Shown piece after piece: positions 7,442-19,200 of a stretch of DNA of 33,886 nt. A model generated the notes under the pieces. The model was not told the DNA's origin and did no database searches. It worked only from the letters and a program-made list of their open reading frames with translations. The translations under genes were made by a program, and so were the position numbers. The DNA comes from Candidatus Polarisedimenticola svalbardensis (lineage in GTDB: Bacteria > Acidobacteriota > Polarisedimenticolia > Polarisedimenticolales > Polarisedimenticolaceae): the NCBI GenBank assembly GCA_014764515.1, contig JACXWD010000036.1, positions 1 to 33,886 on the forward strand, given 5' to 3'. How positions within the stretch are numbered: the stretch's first letter is position 1; the number at the start of each line of letters is the position of its first letter.

Positions 7442-8607
7442 CATGCCTCGCCCATGCTCCGGATCAGGCGGTGCAGGCCGGCGCTGAAATCGCCCGGATC
7501 GGTGAGCAGGCTGACCACCAGGTGAACACCGGTGGCCATGTCGTAAAAGAACCCCGGTTGCACCAGCACCCCGTCACGAAGAACCAGTTGCACCACCCGA
7601 TCTTCCTCTTCCATGACTGCCGGCACACGGACGATGGCGGACCACCCTCCTTCCGCCTGCAATACGGTAACCGACGGTTCCCCGGCAGCGATCCGGAGGA
7701 GGGTCCGGTAGTTCTCCCGCACCCGCGTATGGATCATGGCCTTGCGGGAGCCGCCGTATTCCAGCAAAGCCTCCGCCTGCTCCTGCACCGGCGTGCCGAT
7801 GGAGAGATAGGTGTCGGCCACCAGGTCCAGCCGGGCCAGCGCCCGATCCCGCAATCGGGCCGGTCCGGCCACAACGATCCAGCCCAGTTTCATCTGAGGC
7901 AGCCCGGCCTCTTTGGACAGGCCTCCGAGAGAAAACGTGAGGCATGCATCGGCAGCCGCCAGGCTGCCGGCACGGTCATCCTTTTCTTCCAGCGTGTACG
8001 ACAGGAACACCTCATCGGAGATCACAGGAACGTCGAATTCACCACAGGCGGCGGCGATCGCCTTCCACTCCTCCCGCTTGACGTACGAACCGGTCGGATT
8101 GTTGGGGTGAACCAGGACCAGCGCCCGGGGGTTCTCCACCAGCTGCGCCAGCAGGGCGGGCAGGTCGATACGCCAGCCGTCCTCGTAAACGAGAGCGTAG
8201 GGCGCAGGCTCCACCATCTCCATGCCGGCCAGGAACTCGAACAGCGGGTAGGACGGCGCCGGGACCAGGACCCGGTCCCCGGGATCGCTGAGCAGCTTGA
8301 ACAACCAGGAATAGGCTTCGCTGGTGGAGGCGGTCAGGACAACATGGTCCGGATCCACATCGATACCCTGCCGCCGGTAAGTCGCCGCCACAGCTTCCCG
8401 GGCCGGCCGCAGCCCCCGGGGCAGAGGGCGGTACATCCTGGAAAAGGGCGGCGCCTCAGGTAACGGATCCCCAGGCGCAAGGCCGGCCCGGGTCGGATTG
8501 GTACAGGTCAGGTCCAGGAGTTCCTGCCCGGACCGCCTGCGTTCCTGAACCGCCTGCGAAATCCTGTTCGGATGCAGGTTCCAGCGCGTGAACCTTGAAG
8601 AGAACAT
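7441..8607 (-). CDS. Fold-type I PLP-dependent aminotransferase
   Basis: The 388-residue cytoplasmic enzyme has the class I/II aminotransferase core. HPNNPTG lies at 167-173, SDEV with the ring-nitrogen Asp198, and SLGGLSKEAG with the Schiff-base Lys232. An Arg-containing C-terminal domain ends GVHLVVSLLTDPGDF. It should transfer an amino group from an amino acid to a keto acid with PLP. The substrate cannot be read from the sequence; the relatives I would test first are alanine, aspartate/tyrosine-type and LL-diaminopimelate aminotransferases. The start at 8607 lies only 6 bases from the first possible start of the divergent prenyl synthase gene. It uses an unusually short shared control region or overlapping leaders. 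Confidence 0.8.
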   Translation of the reverse strand: MFSSRFTRWNLHPNRISQAVQERRRSGQELLDLTCTNPTRAGLAPGDPLPEAPPFSRMYRPLPRGLRPAREAVAATYRRQGIDVDPDHVVLTASTSEAYSWLFKLLSDPGDRVLVPAPSYPLFEFLAGMEMVEPAPYALVYEDGWRIDLPALLAQLVENPRALVLVHPNNPTGSYVKREEWKAIAAACGEFDVPVISDEVFLSYTLEEKDDRAGSLAAADACLTFSLGGLSKEAGLPQMKLGWIVVAGPARLRDRALARLDLVADTYLSIGTPVQEQAEALLEYGGSRKAMIHTRVRENYRTLLRIAAGEPSVTVLQAEGGWSAIVRVPAVMEEEDRVVQLVLRDGVLVQPGFFYDMATGVHLVVSLLTDPGDFSAGLHRLIRSMGEA

Positions 8608-8613
8608 GCTGGG

Positions 8614-11822
<3,209 letters not shown>

Positions 11823-12287
11823 ATGGGTAAATTGAACGGCCTGAAAAGACACGCCCTGAACGCGGCGATCCTGGCCGGCATCATTCTTATGACGGTTTCC
11901 GTCGTCAGCTCGGCGGATATGAAACTGACGGTCCAGGTGACCGAGCCGTTTGAAGTCAACGGTGTGGTCCACCCTGCCGGCACCCTGCAGGTCAAGACGG
12001 TGCGGGACTATACCCCGACACAGACGATCAACGAGCTGTGGCTGGCCGGTGATTGCCTCGGCTACATCATCGCCCACAAGGCCGAGGCCGAGGTGACCTA
12101 CCCGGTCCGGACGGACACCATGTTCTTCACCCGCTCTTCAAAGGGCCACCTGGTACTGGCCGGATACGTCCTCATGACAAACGATTCCAGCAAGCTGTTC
12201 CGCTATCAGCATCAAGTGAAGGCTGACGGCTGGAACGCCGGCATCCTCGAACCTGAACCTGTTTTCATCGCTGGCTCCCTTCGATAA
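11823..12287 (+). CDS. Small exported protein of unknown function, sigma-54-driven
   Basis: The 154-residue product has an N-terminal export signal (KRHALNAAILAGIILMTVSVVSSA) with a likely cleavage after Ala31. The mature part begins MKLTVQVTEPFEVNGVVHPAGTLQVKTV. The PFEVNG...PAGT pattern recalls short exported proteins of Acidobacteria in which 'PAG(T/K)Y' repeats occur, but I cannot name a family with confidence. The rest is beta-rich, with one Cys. The ATG at 11823 follows AAGGTGGAAGAA and leaves the signal peptide at the N-terminus; the frame is open upstream to 11712 without reason. It has its own sigma-54 promoter and terminator, so it is a single-gene unit. The function is unknown; an envelope stress or surface role is only a guess. 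Confidence 0.65.
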   Translation: MGKLNGLKRHALNAAILAGIILMTVSVVSSADMKLTVQVTEPFEVNGVVHPAGTLQVKTVRDYTPTQTINELWLAGDCLGYIIAHKAEAEVTYPVRTDTMFFTRSSKGHLVLAGYVLMTNDSSKLFRYQHQVKADGWNAGILEPEPVFIAGSLR

Positions 12288-12310
12288 GGCCCCCCTCTCC
12301 TTCTGCTCTA

Positions 12311-12350
12311 GCCGGTCCAGGTTACCCCCCCTGGGCCGGCGCTTTTTTTT
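12311..12350 (+). terminator. Rho-independent terminator after the small exported protein
   Basis: GCCGGTCCAGG at 12311-12321 pairs with CCTGGGCCGGC at 12330-12340 (11 pairs, one G-U), followed by eight T at 12343-12350. The T run touches the stop codon of the convergent hydrolase gene. Confidence 0.9.
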
Positions 12351-13272
12351 AGAGCCAGTCGGCGATCAACCGGGACACCTTCGGGTGGATCAGGTAGCCG
12401 GCGGAGGAGTGCGGGTTGGACTCTCCATTACGAACCGTCAGGTTGTAGATCCTGTGGTCCTTGATGGACCGGATCGGCAGATCGTACTGCAGCATCTTCC
12501 TGTAATCGTTGGACACCCGCTGGTCATGGGAAATGTAATCGTCTGCAGCGGAGACGTTTTCCCATCGCAGCAGATTGGCCGGGTAGCGCCGTGAACCGGT
12601 AGCCCGTGAACCGATCAGGTTGTCCTTCACCGTTTCGTCCCCCAGGGGGCAGCCCAGGGTCAGGAACAGGTCGACCCTGCGGTTCCGGAGCGGCTGGTAC
12701 TCACCACGGTACGAGAACTTCCACATCGTGTCCCAGGCGATCATCGTCCCCAGGCTGTGGGCCACCACCATCAGCCGGTCGCCGGACTGCAGCCCCCTCC
12801 GCAGCGCCTCGGTGAACCCCCAGCGCACGTCGGAGCCGAATGACGAGTCCAGGTTCCAGTATTCCAGCATGTCCGGCGCCACCATGCCGATCGCCCTCTC
12901 CGAAAGACCGAACCAGTTCAGCGGCCCTGCGGCGACATCGGCGAAGAACTCCCGCAACGATTCCTTGCCGGGCAGCCGGTTGTACCGGGCACGGGTGAAC
13001 TGACCGGAGGTGTAATCCTTCAACGCCGCCAGGGCGGCTCTGCGATCGGCCACATCCGCAGCCGCCTGGTAGGTTTTTCCTTTGGCCCGGAGGAACCGCC
13101 CTGAAATGTCCCCGTAGTAGACGAACTCTTTCCGGGCGGCGTCAAACCGGGCCAGCCGGTCCGGCCGGGATCGGGCGAGACCATGCCTCACCGCCGAAAT
13201 CCACAACTCCCGCAGGACCTTCCGCTCCGGCTTGAAGCTGCGCCCATGGATGAACAGTATCCTGTTGCCCAT
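12349..13272 (-). CDS. Alpha/beta hydrolase, putative esterase/lipase
   Basis: The 307-residue protein opens with MGNRILFIHGRSFKP, where HG marks the oxyanion-hole strand of alpha/beta hydrolases. The nucleophile elbow VVAHSLGTMIAWD places the catalytic serine at Ser173 (AHSLG). Candidate acid and base are Asp244/245 (AADDYISHD) and His288 (NPHSS). There is no signal peptide, so it is probably cytoplasmic. The substrate is unknown. The start at 13272 follows GGGAGGAA at good distance; the open frame upstream to 13785 runs antisense to the methyltransferase and is discarded. The divergent methyltransferase starts 48 bases away. Confidence 0.75.
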   Translation of the reverse strand: MGNRILFIHGRSFKPERKVLRELWISAVRHGLARSRPDRLARFDAARKEFVYYGDISGRFLRAKGKTYQAAADVADRRAALAALKDYTSGQFTRARYNRLPGKESLREFFADVAAGPLNWFGLSERAIGMVAPDMLEYWNLDSSFGSDVRWGFTEALRRGLQSGDRLMVVAHSLGTMIAWDTMWKFSYRGEYQPLRNRRVDLFLTLGCPLGDETVKDNLIGSRATGSRRYPANLLRWENVSAADDYISHDQRVSNDYRKMLQYDLPIRSIKDHRIYNLTVRNGESNPHSSAGYLIHPKVSRLIADWL

Positions 13273-13320
13273 CGGATTCCTCCCTTCCTGTTGGCTCAAT
13301 CCTACCGTATCCTTCTCCTC

Positions 13321-14130
13321 ATGAAACGATTCACAGACGCCAACCGCACTATGTGGGACGCCCGTGTTCCCGCCCACAAGAAGTCGGAGTTCTACGACGT
13401 GGAGTCGTTCAAGGGAGGGGCGCCTGCATTGAAGCCCCTGGAACTGAAAGAACTGGGCGATGTAAAAGGGAAAAGCCTGCTGCACCTGCAGTGCCATTTC
13501 GGCCAGGACAGCCTGGACTGGGCCCGCCGGGGAGCGAAGGTCACCGGGATCGATTTTTCTCCCAGGGCGATAGACACGGCAAAATCGCTGGCACAGGAGA
13601 TGAACCTGCCTGCCACCTTCGTGGAATCGGACATCGACTCGCTGCCGGACAACCTGGGCGGGTCCTTCGATATCGTGTTTACTTCCTACGGCGTAGTGAT
13701 GTGGCTGCCGGACATCCGTCGCTGGGGGGAGGTAGTGGCCCATTTCCTGAAGCCGGGAGGGACGTTCTACATCGTCGAGTTCCACCCGACCTCATGGATA
13801 TTCGACGAGGAGTCCGAGATCCTCAAGGTGAAGTACCCGTACTTCAACGACGGAGAACCGCTGGCACTGCCGTCAACCGGGTCGTACGCCGATCCGGACG
13901 GCAGCACCGGCACGTTCACCGAATACTCCTGGTGCCACAGCCTGGCCGATGTCCTGAACGCCCTGATAAACGCCGGCCTGAAACTGGAGTACGTCCACGA
14001 ATTCCCGTACACCTCCTACCCCCAGTTCCCGAATTTGATGAACCTTCAGGACGACGGCACCTACCGCCTGAAGGAGGGCGACGGTTCGGTGCCGCTGATG
14101 TACAGCATCCGGGCGGTGAAGCCGGTGTAG
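13321..14130 (+). CDS. Class I SAM-dependent methyltransferase
   Basis: The 269-residue protein has the Rossmann methyltransferase motifs. Motif I is LLHLQCHFGQDSLDWARRG (residues about 53-71), the acidic end of strand 2 is VTGIDFS (Asp78), and motif IV is SFDIVFTSYGVVMWLPD. These are followed by LKPGGTFYIVEF. The LQCHFGQDSL form is typical of a group of small-molecule methyltransferases of unknown substrate. No ribosome-binding site is visible before ATG 13321, and a leaderless or weak start is possible. It lies in the same direction as the NtrC-type regulator gene, 52 bases upstream of it. Confidence 0.8.
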   Translation: MKRFTDANRTMWDARVPAHKKSEFYDVESFKGGAPALKPLELKELGDVKGKSLLHLQCHFGQDSLDWARRGAKVTGIDFSPRAIDTAKSLAQEMNLPATFVESDIDSLPDNLGGSFDIVFTSYGVVMWLPDIRRWGEVVAHFLKPGGTFYIVEFHPTSWIFDEESEILKVKYPYFNDGEPLALPSTGSYADPDGSTGTFTEYSWCHSLADVLNALINAGLKLEYVHEFPYTSYPQFPNLMNLQDDGTYRLKEGDGSVPLMYSIRAVKPV

Positions 14131-14182
14131 CCGGAGGTTATTGCACCCTGCCCCTTTTTACCGGATACTTCCGGTTCAGACG

Positions 14183-15526
14183 ATGAATACACCGGGCAAC
14201 ATCCTGATCGTCGACGATGACCTATCCCTGATCGAGTCGCTCACCGGTCTGCTCGAACATGCAGGGCACGCCGTACGCTACGCCTGCAACGGCAAGGACG
14301 CCCTGGCCGCCGTCGGCTCCCATCCTACCGACCTTGTTCTGCTGGACCTGCGTCTCGGCTCCGAGCATGGCCTCGATCTGCTGCCCCGCCTCAAGACACT
14401 CCGTCCGGAGATGTCGGTGATCATGATCACCGCTCTGGGAACGGTGGAAAATGCGGTGGAGGCGATGCGCCTGGGCGCCGACAACTTCATCACCAAGCCG
14501 CTGGACCCGCCCCAGCTCCTGGCAATACTGGCCAAAGGGTTCGAAGCCCGTGAGCTGCGGCACCGCAGCTCCAGGCTGGAACGGCTCAGCGGCGACGGAG
14601 CCCGGGAGATCGTGACCGTGTCCCCTGCCATGGAGCAGGCGCTGAACATGATCGATACGGTGGCGGACCGGGACACCACCGTCCTGCTGCTGGGAGAGAC
14701 CGGCACCGGCAAGGGGATGATGGCTCGCAGGATCCACCACACCTCCCGTCGCAGCGAACAGCCGTTCGTGGAATTGAACTGCGCCGGCCTGCAACCGGAG
14801 CTGACCGAGTCGGAACTGTTCGGCCACGAACGCGGCGCATTCACCGGCGCTGCCGAAAGGAAACTCGGCCTGTTCGAGGCGGCCCATCACGGCACCCTGT
14901 TCCTGGATGAGATCGGCGAGATGGATCCGGCGGTTCAAGCCAAGCTGCTCCACGTCCTCGAAGAGCAGCACTTCCGCCGCCTCGGCGGCGTCACGGAAAT
15001 CGAGGCGGACGTCCGGGTCCTGGTGGCGACCCACCGCAACCTGGAGGCGTTGGCTGCCGAGGGAACTTTCCGGCAGGATCTGTTCTACCGGCTCAACGTG
15101 TTCGCCGTCCCGATCCCGCCCCTTCGAGAGCGGCCTGAAGACATCCTTCCCCTGGCCATCCGCTTCCTGGCCGAATACCGGGGCGGCGACGGGAGTTCCG
15201 CCGGCCTGTCCGATGATGCTGCCGCAATCCTGCAATCGTATCGCTGGCCGGGGAATGTAAGAGAGCTGCGGAACGTCATGGAGCGGGCGGCGATCCTGTG
15301 CCCGGCTGACGCGGCGATCCAACCGTCCCACCTGCCCCCGCTTCCTGCCGGCGGTTCACCGCAGCAGCAGCCCCAGCCCAGCTCGGCCGTCACCATGGAC
15401 GACGCGGAACAGAGGGCACTGGAACAGGCGCTGCAGGCTCACGACGGCAACATCCAGGCCGCCGCCCGGCAGCTGGGGGTTTCCCGGGGCACCCTGTACC
15501 GCAAGATCCGGAAGTACGGACTGTAG
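14183..15526 (+). CDS. NtrC-family sigma-54-dependent response regulator
   Basis: The 447-residue activator has three domains. The receiver (1-120) has the acidic pocket at 11-13, phosphoacceptor Asp55, Thr83 and Lys105. The AAA+ domain (about 140-375) has Walker A GETGTGKG at 171-178, GAFTGA at 218-223 for contacting sigma-54, and Walker B TLFLDEIGE near 238-246. A Fis-type helix-turn-helix ends the protein (GNIQAAARQLGVSRGTLYRK). A Gln/Pro linker (QQQPQPSS) precedes the last domain. When phosphorylated it should oligomerise and open sigma-54 promoters. Start ATG 14183 gives the usual receiver N-terminus. A perfect palindrome and a sigma-54 promoter follow within 90 bases of its stop, so the downstream peptide operon is its most likely target. 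The convergent histidine kinase is its probable partner. Confidence 0.92.
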   Translation: MNTPGNILIVDDDLSLIESLTGLLEHAGHAVRYACNGKDALAAVGSHPTDLVLLDLRLGSEHGLDLLPRLKTLRPEMSVIMITALGTVENAVEAMRLGADNFITKPLDPPQLLAILAKGFEARELRHRSSRLERLSGDGAREIVTVSPAMEQALNMIDTVADRDTTVLLLGETGTGKGMMARRIHHTSRRSEQPFVELNCAGLQPELTESELFGHERGAFTGAAERKLGLFEAAHHGTLFLDEIGEMDPAVQAKLLHVLEEQHFRRLGGVTEIEADVRVLVATHRNLEALAAEGTFRQDLFYRLNVFAVPIPPLRERPEDILPLAIRFLAEYRGGDGSSAGLSDDAAAILQSYRWPGNVRELRNVMERAAILCPADAAIQPSHLPPLPAGGSPQQQPQPSSAVTMDDAEQRALEQALQAHDGNIQAAARQLGVSRGTLYRKIRKYGL

Positions 15527-15545
15527 CGAAACGGACCAGCCCGAC

Positions 15546-15562
15546 TGTTCCGTAACGGAACA
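15546..15562. promoter_or_regulatory. Perfect 17-bp palindrome, likely activator site (UAS)
   Basis: TGTTCCGT, one base, ACGGAACA is a perfect inverted repeat. It lies about 50 bases upstream of the -24 box of the sigma-54 promoter and 20 bases after the stop of the NtrC-type regulator gene. A related half-site (ACGGACCA, one mismatch) lies at 15531-15538. Position and symmetry fit an enhancer for a Fis-type dimeric activator. Confidence 0.65.
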
Positions 15563-15610
15563 CCCTTTCCTGCACACATCCATAAAAGACCGGCCCGTGT
15601 GTCTTTACCA

Positions 15611-15627
15611 CCGGCACACCCCTTGCT
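15611..15627 (+). promoter_or_regulatory. Sigma-54 (-24/-12) promoter of the peptide-receiver operon
   Basis: CCGGCAC, ACCCC, TTGCT matches TGGCAC-N5-TTGCW with exact spacing: GG at 15613-15614 and GC at 15625-15626. Transcription should begin near 15638, about 66 bases before the ATG at 15704. The activator gene and a palindromic site lie just upstream. Confidence 0.75.
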
Positions 15628-15646
15628 GTTCCCTTCCCAGAACCAG

Positions 15647-15677
15647 GAAGCGAGACGTCCCGCTTCGTACAGAAGCG
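15647..15677 (+). promoter_or_regulatory. Near-perfect 20-bp palindrome with a third repeat arm in the operon leader
   Basis: GAAGCG (15647-15652) and CGCTTC (15661-15666) enclose a palindromic GACGTC core, with a single mismatched pair in 20 bases. A third arm GAAGCG lies at 15672-15677. In RNA the middle arm can pair with either flank, giving two exclusive hairpins before the ribosome-binding site. In DNA it could be a repressor operator just downstream of the start. Confidence 0.45.
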
Positions 15678-15703
15678 GCAGCACAACCGGGAGGGGTCAG
15701 GTC

Positions 15704-15871
15704 ATGAACGGCAAACGGTTCTCGGGGTTCACAGCGGCGATATTCGTCCTTCCAGCCCTGCTCCTCCCGGCTCTGGCAGGTCCACCGCCTGCCAGCTGCA
15801 CACCCGCCGGCGGCAACGGCTGCGACCTGGCCTCCGACCTGATCATGTTCGGGGAAGGGCTCTGCCCATGA
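15704..15871 (+). CDS. 55-residue secreted peptide with three cysteines
   Basis: The product has a clear signal peptide (MNGKRF, then a hydrophobic core FTAAIFVLPALLLPALA) with predicted cleavage near residue 26. The mature peptide of about 30 residues is Pro/Gly-rich, contains three Cys and ends GLCP. GGGAGGGG lies upstream of ATG 15704. The stop codon overlaps the start of the receiver gene (ATGA at 15868-15871), which is strong evidence that it is truly translated. It is the first gene behind a sigma-54 promoter. I do not recognise a family. Possible roles are a signalling peptide read by the neighbouring propeller kinase, a small envelope protein, or a leader whose translation sets receiver levels. 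Confidence 0.65.
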   Translation: MNGKRFSGFTAAIFVLPALLLPALAGPPPASCTPAGGNGCDLASDLIMFGEGLCP

Positions 15872-16266
15872 GTCTGAGGGTCAAGAAGGTCCTGATCGTG
15901 GACGACGATGCGGCGGTGCTCCTGGGCCTGCCGGCGGTTCTGGAATCGCCGGCGGTTCAGGTCGCCACTGCCGCCAGTCTTCATGAGGCCTGCACCCTCC
16001 TTACTTCCCAGTCAGTGGACCTGGTGATCACCGACCTCCGCCTCCGCGGCCAGACCGACACCGACGGCATGGAACTGATCAGCTGGATCAAGGAACGGTA
16101 CCCGGAGACCGAGGTCGCCCTGATCACAGGACTCGGATCGGTTGACCTGCGGGATGAAGCGCTCCGCCGGGGCGCCTCCGCCTACTGGGAGAAATCGATT
16201 TCCATGCCCGACCTGGTGGCCCGGGTCAACGCTCTGGGGATTCCGGCAGGTGGCACGGGATCGTAA
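15868..16266 (+). CDS. Stand-alone response-regulator receiver domain
   Basis: The 132-residue protein is a single CheY-like receiver without an output domain. The acidic pocket Asp12-Asp14, phosphoacceptor Asp56 (VITDLRLRG), Thr87 (VALITGLGS) and Lys109 are all present, so it should accept phosphate. The usual Pro after the Lys is a Ser (EKSIS). It is translationally coupled to the 55-residue peptide by an ATGA overlap. Its last 41 bases overlap the end of the convergent histidine kinase gene. A single-domain receiver made only when the sigma-54 promoter fires would be a natural phosphate sink or feedback element for that kinase; this is inference. Confidence 0.85.
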   Translation: MSLRVKKVLIVDDDAAVLLGLPAVLESPAVQVATAASLHEACTLLTSQSVDLVITDLRLRGQTDTDGMELISWIKERYPETEVALITGLGSVDLRDEALRRGASAYWEKSISMPDLVARVNALGIPAGGTGS

Positions 16267-19200
16267 TCCGGAACACGGTGCCGCTTCCGCCGTTGTCACC
16301 GACCCGGATCGACCCGCCGTGGTCTTCCACCACCCGTTGCACTATGGACAGACCCAGGCCGGTCCCTTTCCCCCCGGTGCGGAACGGCTCGAAAATGTGG
16401 GGCCGGATCTCGTCCGGGATCCCGGCGCCGTCGTCTGCTACTCCGATAATGACGGCGCCATCCTGAGCCTCGGCAGCCAGGGTGATGGTGGTTAGCCCCT
16501 CCGCGTGGCGCTGGGCGTTTTCCATCAGGTTGATCAACACCTGCAGCATCCGGGCCGGATCCAGGTTCACCCGACCGATGCCGTCTTCGATATCAAACGC
16601 CACCGCAGCAGGACTATCGCCCTGGTGGGCCACGGCGAACTCTTCAGCAGCTTCGTGAAGCAGTCGCGCCGGGTCGGTCTCGGCCGGCGCCAGCTCCGGA
16701 GGCCTTGCAAACTCCAACAGGTCGTCCATGAGCGCGGACATCCTCTTCGTCTCCCGGTCCAGGATTCGGAGCTGGTCGTCCAGTTCCCGGTTCCCCTTCA
16801 GCCGCTCCATAAGGACATAGGCAGCGATCTTGAGGGAGAAGATCGGATGGCGGACCTCATGGGCCACGCTGGCCACCATGGTGCCATAAGCCGCCATCCG
16901 CTCCGCTTCCCGCAGCGCTTCGGCGTGCCTGCGAACACCGGCCATCCGTATCCGGTGAGCCGTAACAGCTGCTGCCGCCACAGCCAGCACTACCAGTGTC
17001 AGGAACCACCATCGTAGCCAGAGAGGCGGAACCACGGTAAACCGGACACTGGCCGGCGACAGGCACTCTGCTCCGTCCTGGCCGACAGCCAGCACCTGGA
17101 AGTTGTAGACACCGGAAGCCAGCCCGGCCAGGTGAACGGTGCGTTGGTCGCTGAGTTCACTCCATTCGCCCTCAGCTCCATCCAGCCGGTAGCGGTAGTG
17201 CATCCCTTCCCCCGGGGCGAGGAAGCTGATTTCAACCGGACCGGACCCGGCTGTCATGTTCGCCAGCTCGACGGCCGTCTCCCCCAATGCGGAGACCGGC
17301 TGGGGGCGCCCGGCGATCCGAAGGCTGGTGATGAACACCGTGGGCACCGCCTGCGCCGGGTCCTCTCCAGGTGTGAGCCGGGCCACACCCCCCAGCGTCC
17401 CGAACCAGAGCCGGCCGTGCCGGTCCCGCATGGCAGCGTTGACGAAACTGTTGGGGAGGCCATCTGCGGTTGTGAAATGCCGAATCGACCCGGTGTCCGG
17501 ATTCAAACGGTCTACACCCCTGCTGGTGCCGATATAGATCCTGCCCTCAAGGTCCTCGGTGACACAGGAGATCAGGTCGCTGGACAGGCCGTCATCCATG
17601 GAATAGCTCCGGATCAACGGCACGTCCGCACCCGGCTCATCGATCCTGCCAAGCCCTCCGGCAGCGGCGATCCACACCCGCCCCTTGCTGTCCAGGTGGA
17701 GACCGCGTCCAGCTCCCGGGGGAGCGCCATGTTCCACGCCGAACTGCTGGAAGACCCCGTCCCGGTAGCGGCTCACTCCTCCGTTGTACAACCCGATCCA
17801 GATCGCACCGTGGCGATCCTCTACGAAGCCGGTCTGTGAGTTGAACGGAAGCCCTTCCTGGGGCATGTACGGGTGGAATTTCCCGGTGGCCCGCTCCCAG
17901 CGCACCAGGTTGGGAGGCTCAGCCGTCGACAACCCGATCCAGATGTCATGAGCAGAATCTTCAAAAAGCCGGAAGATATATGAGCCGGGCAAGCCGTCCC
18001 GTTCGGTGTACACCGCCTTAGGTCGCACCTGTTCCAGGCGGAACGGATCATAGACGGCGGGGTATCGAACCAGGCCCTGCCCGGTGGCGATCCACCACTC
18101 GCCGGCATGATCCTGGAAACTGATCTGTCCCCAACCCCAGGTCCCCTTGCCGACACCAGGCGGCAGATTCGGTTTCAAAAGTTTGAACCCGTCCCCTGCC
18201 AGGCAGCTGATGTGGTTGGGGAGGATACCGGTGAGAGCGCAAACGGTGCCGTCCTTCGCTTCCACCAGCGCGGCGATCCGGGGTGTAACCAGACCTTCCG
18301 ACTCGGCCCAGGAGACCAGGCCGCTCTGCGCCACCTTCCACACACCGGAGCTGGTGGTGCCGAGCCACAGGTTGCCCCGGGCATCTTCCGCCATGGCGCC
18401 GATCTCCGTAGTCGGGAGGCCGTGGGCGGAGGTCAGGACCCGGGGTGGGACAAAACCGCCACGACCGTCAGGCAGGATATGAGCCAGCACGCCGTCGATG
18501 GCGACCCAGATACTGCCGTCCCTGGATTCCAGCATGGCGTGCACCCAAGGGTCGTTGATATCGATCGGCACCGCCTCGATCCGGACAGCAGGGTTCCGGG
18601 TCAGTCGCGCCACGCCCAGGGTGGTTCCAACCCAGAGCGTGCCGTGCCGATCCTCCAGCAGGCAGATGACATCGTCGTGGGGAAGTCCGTCGGAACGGCC
18701 GTACCGTGTGGTGCTACCGTCCGGGTGCAGTCGGGTCAATCCTCCCTTGTGGCCGATCCAGAGGTTGCCGTCCCGATCTTCCTCCATGGCGAACGCTGTA
18801 CGCTCCTTCGGTGTACCGGGAGGGTACAAATCCAGATCGATCTTCCGGAAGCGGTAGGACCCGTTCTCCGACAGCAGCACGAACAGCCCGCTGCTGCCTG
18901 CCACATAAATCTTGCCGTCCCGGCTGCGGTGCATGACGTTGACGTCAACCGGTGTGTCGGAGGCCGGTTCGATCGGTTCGAACTGTTCTGAATCGGATCG
19001 GGGGTCGAAACGGACCAGGCCGTCCCTGCCCTGCAGCAGGAAAGTGCCGTCACCCACCTCCAGCATGTCCTGGAGTGACGGATGTGTCAGCCCTTCCCGC
19101 ACGTCGTAGTTGGTAAACGAACGGCCGTCGAAACGGCTCAGGCCCTGCCGGGTGCAGAGCCAGACGAACCCCCTTGAGTCGCACAGGATGCCCCGGACGC

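Noticed and set aside
13273-13785. N-terminal extension of the hydrolase frame
   Set aside because: It is antisense to the methyltransferase, and a strong ribosome-binding site lies before 13272.
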